A stretch of 64,000 bases of DNA from Flavobacterium aquidurense (GTDB lineage: Bacteria > Bacteroidota > Bacteroidia > Flavobacteriales > Flavobacteriaceae): the NCBI GenBank assembly GCA_900107365.1, contig FNPS01000005.1, positions 62,001 through 126,000 on the forward strand, given 5' to 3'. Of this stretch, positions 58,545-64,000 are shown piece by piece (within the stretch, counting starts at the first letter, position 1; the number at the start of each line of letters is the position of its first letter). The position numbers and the translations under genes were made by a program. A model generated the notes under the pieces. That model was not told the origin of the DNA. It made no database searches and saw only the letters and a list, made by a program, of their open reading frames with translations.

Positions 58545-58573
58545 CAAAGGTACATTTTTTATTAATATTCAAA
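58545..58573 (-). promoter_or_regulatory. Promoter of the ATP synthase operon
   Basis: On the minus strand TTTG (58570-58573), 17-base spacer, TACCTTTG (58545-58552): both boxes match the Flavobacterium consensus exactly. The atpB ATG at 58502 lies 42 bases downstream of the -7 box. It lets atpB-E-F-H-A-G be transcribed apart from sprE. Confidence 0.88.
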
Positions 58574-58620
58574 AGGATATGAAAAATTATTTTTGAACCT
58601 TGTTTTACAGAATCGCTATT

Positions 58621-59013
58621 TTAACGCTTTTTGTTTAATAATCGGATAGTTAAAAGCGTTTCAAATAACAAAAATAAAATAAATGTTATAAAAAAATTGA
58701 TTTTTTCAACAGCCATGCCCGGAAGCTTATCTACTAAAATTGGTCTCAAAATAAAATAGAAAAAAAACATTTGAATAAAAGTCCCTCCCATAAAAAGCAT
58801 TCCAATATTATCAAAATGACTTGTTTTAAACTTTAATAGTATCATGAAAAGAGCAGTTGCAAATACAAAAAAAATAAAATACAACAACTCTATACTATAA
58901 TGAAAATTTTGATTTGGGATATCAAAAAATATAAAAACTGCTTTGTGCACTATATAGGATGCTAAAGCAAAAAAGAATAAATGTAAAATTGTCTTGTGTT
59001 CTTTAAAAAGCAT
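58621..59013 (-). CDS. Small four-helix membrane protein (DUF6168/AtpI-like)
   Basis: Protein of 130 residues with four membrane helices (LHLFFFALASYIVHKAVFIF; LLYFIFFVFATALFMILL; LFMGGTFIQMFFFYFIL; FFITFILFLLFETLL). It lies upstream of atpB, where AtpI-type assembly factors of the c ring are usually found, and the helix plan is similar. I start at the ATG at 59013. The frame is open to 59043, but those ten codons overlap a GCATCTTTGCA promoter-like sequence. Probable helper in Fo assembly; not proven. Confidence 0.78.
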   Translation of the reverse strand: MLFKEHKTILHLFFFALASYIVHKAVFIFFDIPNQNFHYSIELLYFIFFVFATALFMILLKFKTSHFDNIGMLFMGGTFIQMFFFYFILRPILVDKLPGMAVEKINFFITFILFLLFETLLTIRLLNKKR

Positions 59014-59070
59014 TTTGAATAATTTTATGCAAAGATGCAACATTTATTTAAAGCTCTTTTAAAAGCAAAA

Positions 59071-59298
59071 CTACTTTGTTTTATTGATCTCGTTTACCTG
59101 ACGAAATACATTATATAAAGCCAGAAAAACACCAACCATAACCAATATCTTATTATAATAGATTTTTGGACTGGGATGATTTTCATCTAACCAGGTTCCT
59201 AAATAAGAAAACAAAAAAATAATAACGCCCATTTGAATGGGAATGTTTATAAGTGCTATCCACTTATTCCTTTGATTTTTGTTCGGCTCCTTTTCCAT
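59071..59298 (-). CDS. AtpZ/AtpI-family protein
   Basis: Protein of 75 residues with two membrane helices (WIALINIPIQMGVIIFLFSY and ILVMVGVFLALYNVFRQV). The GTWLDENHPSPK loop between them matches the AtpZ/AtpI family, which assists c-ring assembly and Mg2+ uptake for ATP synthase. The gene begins inside the end of the bactofilin gene (35-base overlap in another frame). No later ATG leaves a complete first helix, so the overlap is probably real. Confidence 0.88.
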   Translation of the reverse strand: MEKEPNKNQRNKWIALINIPIQMGVIIFLFSYLGTWLDENHPSPKIYYNKILVMVGVFLALYNVFRQVNEINKTK

Positions 59299-59674
59299 CT
59301 TTTAAAGTTACTTCTTTAGAATTAGTTAGCATGGCACAAGTAGCAGTAAATTCAGCTCCTGGTTCTATAGACAGTTTGCCTACAAGTATTTCTCCATGAA
59401 TATGAGCTGTTGCTTTTATATTAAGGACTTCTAAAACTTTTAGTTTCCCCTGAAATTCTCCTTCAATATCTGCATTGTGGCAAATAATTTCACCTTTTAC
59501 AATTCCTGAGGGACCGATAACCAGTTTTCCCTGCGAAGTAAAATTCCCTATCAATTCTCCATCTAATCGAAAATCGGCCTTAGAAACAATATCACCTATT
59601 ATAGAAGTTCCTTCTACTATTCTATTTGTTTTTCCTAAGAGTTCTGTGCCGCTTTTTTTTGCTTTCTCAAACAT
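59264..59674 (-). CDS. Bactofilin (polymer-forming cytoskeletal protein)
   Basis: Protein of 136 residues with the right-handed beta-helix bactofilin core (SIIGDIVSKADFRLDGELIG; GKLVIGPSGIVKGEIICHNA). Bactofilins polymerise without nucleotide into filaments at the membrane and shape the envelope. The C-terminal tail KDGKGAEQKSKE is charged and disordered. It starts 3 bases after the sprE stop, so it is probably co-transcribed with sprE. The 35-base overlap with the next gene is noted there. Confidence 0.93.
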   Translation of the reverse strand: MFEKAKKSGTELLGKTNRIVEGTSIIGDIVSKADFRLDGELIGNFTSQGKLVIGPSGIVKGEIICHNADIEGEFQGKLKVLEVLNIKATAHIHGEILVGKLSIEPGAEFTATCAMLTNSKEVTLKDGKGAEQKSKE

Positions 59675-59677
59675 GGT

Positions 59678-62314
59678 TTATGGGTTTTTAGGCGCTAAAT
59701 ACACTTCAAGATTTTTTTTGATTTGAATCACTTTGTAATTATCACTTGATATAATAATTGCCGGATGCGTGATTTTGTACTTTTTATCGTCTCTCAAAAC
59801 TCCCGAAATATCTCTGGCATATGCCTCAGATTTTATTCCATGGATAACTACAAAACTTTCGGTTTTATTGTATTTGTCAACTGAAGTTGTCAATTTTTCG
59901 AAGTTCTCTACCTGCAAAAATATTTTAATCGATTCTTCAATTTTCTTGGCTGTTTTAGTATCTCCTTTTGGAATCGCGTAAATAATTTTCCAGTTTTTTC
60001 CGTCAACAGCCGTAAAATCAAGCTTTTCTAAACCTGGAATTTGTTTCTCTAAAATTTCACGGGCATTTTTACCTTCTTCACTGTTTGGATAATTATCTGC
60101 AACTGTTTCTAAACCTTTTTTATAAGCTGCCAAACCGTTTACTTTTCCTAATGTATTGGCTTTCAGTAATTCATATTTAGAAACAATTTCATCTCCAGCA
60201 TATTGGTTTATCAAATTATCAATATTCTCTAAAACAACATCAAACTGTTCTTCTTCATATAATTTATACCACTTATTATATTCTTTATCCGGTGATGCCA
60301 AATCACTTGTATTGGTGTTATTTAAAAGTTGGGCATATCTCGAAGTTGGATAATTTCCTACAATGTCAGATTTTACCTTTTCTGCTTTAGCCGGATTTGT
60401 AATTTGATAAATTTTATACAAATTATACATCGATGGTAAAACCAATTTTTCTTCTGGATTATTTTTTAATAATTGTTCCAGTTTGTCACTGGCTAAATTG
60501 TACTCCTTAAATTTTTCTTTATAAATAAGTCCTAATTGGTAATAAGCAAAATTTCGTTCTTTGCCAATACTATCCATGACAACCGGACTAGTTGGAAGTT
60601 GTTTTTCGTAAAATGCCGTAGTATACTTTTCGATTACAACAGAATCCTGTAAAGCATTAAGCGAATCCTGACGAATACGCAATGAGTCTTTTAGAACAGG
60701 GTTAACGATTGTTTTTGAAGAGGCTAAACGCCAGTTACCGGCTAACGATCTGTTCCCCCACATTTTTCTAAATTGCACTTTTCCGTAAGCAACCGTTGTT
60801 GGATTGTAAAAATAGAATGTACTTGCCTGGTCATTTGTTCCCGGAGGATTAAATGCTCCGCCACCAGGCAAATCAGCAGGTACTGGTGCTTGCGGATTTA
60901 CAGCAGTCGGTACATTTCCGGCTTTTGAGTTACGTTCTACGTTTGCTAATTTCTCCTTTTCTATTTCTTCTGCAATACGTTTTGCATCGTCCTTCTTTTT
61001 AAGCTCGGTAATATAATTTTCGAAATAAGATTTTCGTTCTGCTTCTGGTAAACCATAAACCGTTATAATACTGTCATTACGTTTTGCAATTGCTTCGTAT
61101 TTAATGACATTATCGAGGTTTTTTCGGTTTTTTTCAATAAAAGCAAACTCTCTGCTTTTAGGATCTAATTTTACTAATGTGCTGTCATAATACTTAGCTG
61201 CCATAGTATAATCTGTATTTTTAAAATACATATTTCCAATGTTTCTGTAAGTCGAAGCTACCAAATAAGGATCTTTAGACTTTCTTGCTAATGATTTATT
61301 ATAAAATTCAAGTGCGTTTTCCTGTTCTTTATAGTTATCGAAAAAAACACCCATTTCGTAAAATAGAATATCGTAGTAAGGTCTGTTTTCGCGATCATCC
61401 ACCAGTTTATTGTACGTTTCAATAAACATATCCTGATTGCCATTTTCATAATCAAACATTTGTGCCTTTTTTGCGTAAGCATGCATCATGTATTTTCGAT
61501 CTGCTTTACGGTTCATGTCGATTACACCATTATAAAAATAAATCGCGCTGTCTCGTTTACCGATTTCCTGATACATCTGTCCCAAAATAAAACGATAACG
61601 TGCTTTGTCTTCGTTTATTCGCGAAAAATCTTCAGCAATTCTAAGTTTCGCTACAGCACTATCTTTTTGTTCTAAATGTAAAAAAGCCTCAGCTAATAAT
61701 GCATTTGCATCTGAAAATGTCTGCTTATTTAAATCGGTGTTTTTTAATAACAGATTAATATTTTTTACCACAATTGCATCATTTCCTAAGCGCATGTTGG
61801 TTTTTTCGCGCCAGATTTTTGCTGTGTAAATATTACTACTGTTTGGATATTTATAAAGGATATAATTGAATGCTTCTAAAGCCGGGATAAAACGCTGATC
61901 ATAATATCTTGCTTTTCCTAGCATTAAATAGGCTTCATCGATCTGCGAGTTTTTTTCTCTTCCTCCAATATTCATGGAGTGTTTCTGAATGGCCTTTGTT
62001 GCTTTTGTTTCGGCTAATTCAAAATCAGGATTTTTAGCTTTTTCGTCTCCGGAATAATTTTCGTCAACCTGCATTTTTTCAATAGGCAACATCTTCCAAA
62101 AATTATCCTGATCATTTGCCTGAATAGATTTTAAACCTTTTTCAAGACCAATACCGCCATTGTACAAAATGTTATATTTTGTACTTAAAGCATGGGAATT
62201 TCGAGACACAAAAGTGTTTTTTTTGGTAGAGCAAGCTATCAAAAAGAATAAAAACACGAACGGAAAACTATATTTTAGAGTATTCTTTTTCAATAGAAAA
62301 GAGTTTAAATCCAT
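59678..62314 (-). CDS. sprE: SprE/PorW-type TPR lipoprotein of type IX secretion and gliding
   Basis: Lipoprotein of 878 residues (lipobox FLFFLIACSTKK, Cys28) with TPR units in the first half (YLMLGKARYYDQRFIPALEA; VASTYRNIGNMYFKNTDYTM) and again after residue 590. The size, the N-terminal SRNSHALSTKYNILYNGG region and the Pro-rich middle (PTAVNPQAPVPADLPGGG, about residues 475-495) match SprE of F. johnsoniae and PorW of P. gingivalis. Both are needed for type IX secretion and gliding. It is followed at once by the bactofilin and ATP synthase genes, the order I recall for F. johnsoniae; not checked here. Confidence 0.85.
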   Translation of the reverse strand: MDLNSFLLKKNTLKYSFPFVFLFFLIACSTKKNTFVSRNSHALSTKYNILYNGGIGLEKGLKSIQANDQDNFWKMLPIEKMQVDENYSGDEKAKNPDFELAETKATKAIQKHSMNIGGREKNSQIDEAYLMLGKARYYDQRFIPALEAFNYILYKYPNSSNIYTAKIWREKTNMRLGNDAIVVKNINLLLKNTDLNKQTFSDANALLAEAFLHLEQKDSAVAKLRIAEDFSRINEDKARYRFILGQMYQEIGKRDSAIYFYNGVIDMNRKADRKYMMHAYAKKAQMFDYENGNQDMFIETYNKLVDDRENRPYYDILFYEMGVFFDNYKEQENALEFYNKSLARKSKDPYLVASTYRNIGNMYFKNTDYTMAAKYYDSTLVKLDPKSREFAFIEKNRKNLDNVIKYEAIAKRNDSIITVYGLPEAERKSYFENYITELKKKDDAKRIAEEIEKEKLANVERNSKAGNVPTAVNPQAPVPADLPGGGAFNPPGTNDQASTFYFYNPTTVAYGKVQFRKMWGNRSLAGNWRLASSKTIVNPVLKDSLRIRQDSLNALQDSVVIEKYTTAFYEKQLPTSPVVMDSIGKERNFAYYQLGLIYKEKFKEYNLASDKLEQLLKNNPEEKLVLPSMYNLYKIYQITNPAKAEKVKSDIVGNYPTSRYAQLLNNTNTSDLASPDKEYNKWYKLYEEEQFDVVLENIDNLINQYAGDEIVSKYELLKANTLGKVNGLAAYKKGLETVADNYPNSEEGKNAREILEKQIPGLEKLDFTAVDGKNWKIIYAIPKGDTKTAKKIEESIKIFLQVENFEKLTTSVDKYNKTESFVVIHGIKSEAYARDISGVLRDDKKYKITHPAIIISSDNYKVIQIKKNLEVYLAPKNP

Positions 62315-62381
62315 TAACTTCTAAAAAGGCTTTTTAGTATAATGACGTGTAAAAATACGCTTCTTTTTGAAATATAGAAAC

Positions 62382-63077
62382 TTAAACAGCAAAAAACGAT
62401 TCGAGCTCTTGAAGTGTTTCTTTTGAGGTCTGAATATCTTTAACTATTTCTCCTTTATTTAATGCAACAATGCGATCGCAAACCTCTACAGTATGCTGCA
62501 AATCATGGCTTGAAACTAAAACGGTAACATCTGGATTGTCTGCCAAATCTTTAATAATCTTTTTTAAACGGCTAACTGTTGTTGGATCTAAATTTGCAAA
62601 AGGTTCATCCAAAATTACAACCTCAGGATTACCAATAAGTGTCGCAATTATTCCTACCTTCTTCTGGTTTCCTTTTGATAAGTCGCGAAGGTATTTTTTG
62701 TTATTTAAAATCTCTCCATTAAAAAACTCTTCGTGTTGTGCTAACAATGCATCAATATCCGCTTTATTTTGATGACGCAAATCCCCAATAAAATAAAAAT
62801 ATTCCTCTGGAGTCAAATAACCAATAAGGAAACTTTCGTCTAAAAATGAACCTGTAAAAGATTTCCAGTTCTCATTCGTATTTACCTGAATGTTATTGTT
62901 CGTAATATGTCCCGTTGAAGGCTGAATTAAATCTAACAACAAACTGAAAAAAGTCGTTTTTCCTGCTCCGTTATTCCCTACTAATCCAAAACTCTGTCCT
63001 TTCGGAATTTCGAGATTGTTAATGTTTAAAACCGTTGTTCCGTTATATTTTTTTGAAAGTTGATTTACTTGTATCAT
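62382..63077 (-). CDS. ABC transporter ATP-binding protein
   Basis: ATPase of 231 residues. Walker A VGNNGAGKTTFFSLL, signature-like DLSKGNQKKVGI (LSGGQ replaced by LSKGN, as in several gliding-type exporters), Walker B VVILDEPFANLD and H-loop VSSHD. It pairs with the incomplete permease upstream (63193-64000), 115 bases away. Substrate unknown. It reads toward sprE with 67 bases between them. Confidence 0.92.
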   Translation of the reverse strand: MIQVNQLSKKYNGTTVLNINNLEIPKGQSFGLVGNNGAGKTTFFSLLLDLIQPSTGHITNNNIQVNTNENWKSFTGSFLDESFLIGYLTPEEYFYFIGDLRHQNKADIDALLAQHEEFFNGEILNNKKYLRDLSKGNQKKVGIIATLIGNPEVVILDEPFANLDPTTVSRLKKIIKDLADNPDVTVLVSSHDLQHTVEVCDRIVALNKGEIVKDIQTSKETLQELESFFAV

Positions 63078-63192
63078 TATAAGTGTTGATTTTAGATTGT
63101 AGATTTTAGATTAAAAAACCATTCTTTATTTTTTGCTATTTGATTGCAATCAGATGAAAATTATCTAATTATCAAACTGGCGCATTTTCTAA

Positions 63193-64000
63193 TTAATTCT
63201 TTTGTTTATAGGCGCTTATTGTACTGTATTTCTCGATTTTGTATCTTTTTTCAATTATAGAAAAAACAGTATTTCTAAACACAAATCCTAAAACTCCCGC
63301 TCCAGCAACCAGTAACAATCCAAGTGTTTTATCTCCTAAATAAAGTCCGAGACCGTAAAGGCCTAAAGGCAATAATAGTTTTGGCAAGGTCAATAGCATG
63401 GCACTTGCGCTGAATGCTTTTTTATCACCAAAAGCTCCGCTGGCATTGCTCAAATCAATTGGCGTTTTAGTAAATGCGCCTCCAAGTAAAACTAAATGTG
63501 AATTAACCCCGATATTATAAATTGCACCAACAACAATCGTCAGGTAAACTTCCCAGCCATAAAAAAGATAAAAAGAGGCCAAGACTGTTGAAATAAAAGT
63601 TGCAATTACAATAAGCCACCATTTTGAAGTAATGTAACCTCGATACGGAATATTTTGCGTCATCATTAATTGATAATAAGAACTATCCCAACTTGGTACA
63701 AATTGTCCGAAGACAAATAAAAATCCGCCCGAAACAAATATTCCGGCAAAAATATGCATCACTGCCGGCTGATGGGTATTTCCAAAAAATATCAATCCAT
63801 AGAACAAAAAGAAAAAACTCATAATTAGTGTCGTTTTTGATCTTTTATTTCTTCTGATTAATTTGATATCGTTTTTAAGGAATGTTCCTAAAGTTCCAAA
63901 TTGATTCAGCCAAACAAGATTTTCAGTTGTTGCGATATCTTCTTTTTTAGAAAGTCCTGCATCTAAGAATAAATTGTTTTTAAAATACTTAAATGTAAAT
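63193..64000 (-). CDS. ABC permease (DUF5687-like), 5' end cut by window edge
   Basis: Membrane protein whose frame stays open to base 64000. The first visible residues read FTFKYFKNNLFLDAGLSKKE, so the start lies outside the window. A Met at 63822 is internal. About six helices remain, with a basic lead (NDIKLIRRNKRSKTTLIM) before the first. This matches DUF5687-type permeases that accompany ATPases like 62382-63077. A 115-base gap with a TGATTGCAATCA palindrome separates the two. At least 269 residues are present. Confidence 0.82.
   Translation of the reverse strand, partial: FTFKYFKNNLFLDAGLSKKEDIATTENLVWLNQFGTLGTFLKNDIKLIRRNKRSKTTLIMSFFFLFYGLIFFGNTHQPAVMHIFAGIFVSGGFLFVFGQFVPSWDSSYYQLMMTQNIPYRGYITSKWWLIVIATFISTVLASFYLFYGWEVYLTIVVGAIYNIGVNSHLVLLGGAFTKTPIDLSNASGAFGDKKAFSASAMLLTLPKLLLPLGLYGLGLYLGDKTLGLLLVAGAGVLGFVFRNTVFSIIEKRYKIEKYSTISAYKQKN

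Noticed and set aside
59264..59298. Frameshift or sequencing error at the bactofilin/AtpZ overlap
   Set aside because: Both proteins are complete with normal ends; the overlap only covers a disordered bactofilin tail and the charged AtpZ lead.
63820..63822. ATG as the start of the last permease
   Set aside because: The frame continues open to base 64000 with a sensible basic lead and cytoplasmic segment; the start is outside the window.
1..64000. tRNA, rRNA, prophage or insertion-sequence genes
   Set aside because: I looked through the gaps and found no cloverleaf-like, transposase or phage-structural sequence; a tRNA search program would be needed to exclude a missed tRNA.

Overview
The window is AT-rich, gene-dense DNA from a member of the Bacteroidota, almost certainly Flavobacterium or a close relative such as F. 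johnsoniae. Three things point there: flexirubin genes including darA/darB, a SprE/PorW lipoprotein of the type IX secretion/gliding machinery, and TTTG-N(17-23)-TAnnTTTG promoters. I saw no rRNA, tRNA, CRISPR array or intact insertion sequence. Both window edges cut a gene: a ketosynthase on the left and an ABC permease on the right.

Region 1 (1-28905, all + strand) is most of a flexirubin-type aryl-polyene/dialkylresorcinol cluster of about 30 genes. It holds three complete ketosynthases, one Cys-less ketosynthase homologue (chain-length-factor type), one half-length ketosynthase-like protein, two acyl carrier proteins, three hotdog dehydratase-like proteins and a thioesterase. It also holds an LpxL-like acyltransferase, the DarA/DarB pair that makes the dialkylresorcinol, a BtrH-domain protein that may form the polyene-resorcinol ester, a CrtI-like oxidoreductase, a PaaK-like ligase for the aryl starter and an MMPL-PlsC fusion. 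LolA-like and lipoprotein partners, two outer-membrane barrels and an ABC exporter complete the set. Ammonia lyase and ketoreductase genes are not in the window and probably lie upstream. Most genes overlap or nearly touch. The few larger gaps are filled by inverted repeats, several built as a hairpin nested inside another hairpin.

Region 2 (28906-46152) is mostly housekeeping. It has a dihydrouridine synthase, a YefM/YoeB toxin-antitoxin pair bracketed by two copies of one terminator, a MATE transporter, a LolC/FtsX-type permease with rbfA, a CBS protein, and a circularly permuted ATP-grasp/alpha-E/transglutaminase trio. A minus-strand run follows: flippase, dut, nucleotidyltransferase, TPR protein, DUF4292-like lipoprotein and EnvC-like protein. 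It ends with a GNAT gene and a 90-bp tandem repeat.

Region 3 (46153-52983, minus) is the most unusual part: a six-gene operon. It encodes two coiled-coil proteins (one membrane-anchored), a membrane-anchored periplasmic binding domain fused to an OmpA peptidoglycan-binding domain, an ABC permease, an ABC ATPase and a CbxX/CfqX-type AAA+ ATPase. I do not recognise it as a characterised system. The layout suggests an envelope-spanning, ATP-driven machine rather than a simple importer.

Region 4 (53282-64000, minus) carries sprE, a bactofilin, two small AtpI/AtpZ-like membrane proteins and the ATP synthase genes atpB-E-F-H-A-G. The beta and epsilon genes are absent. Upstream of sprE is an ABC ATPase with a partial permease.
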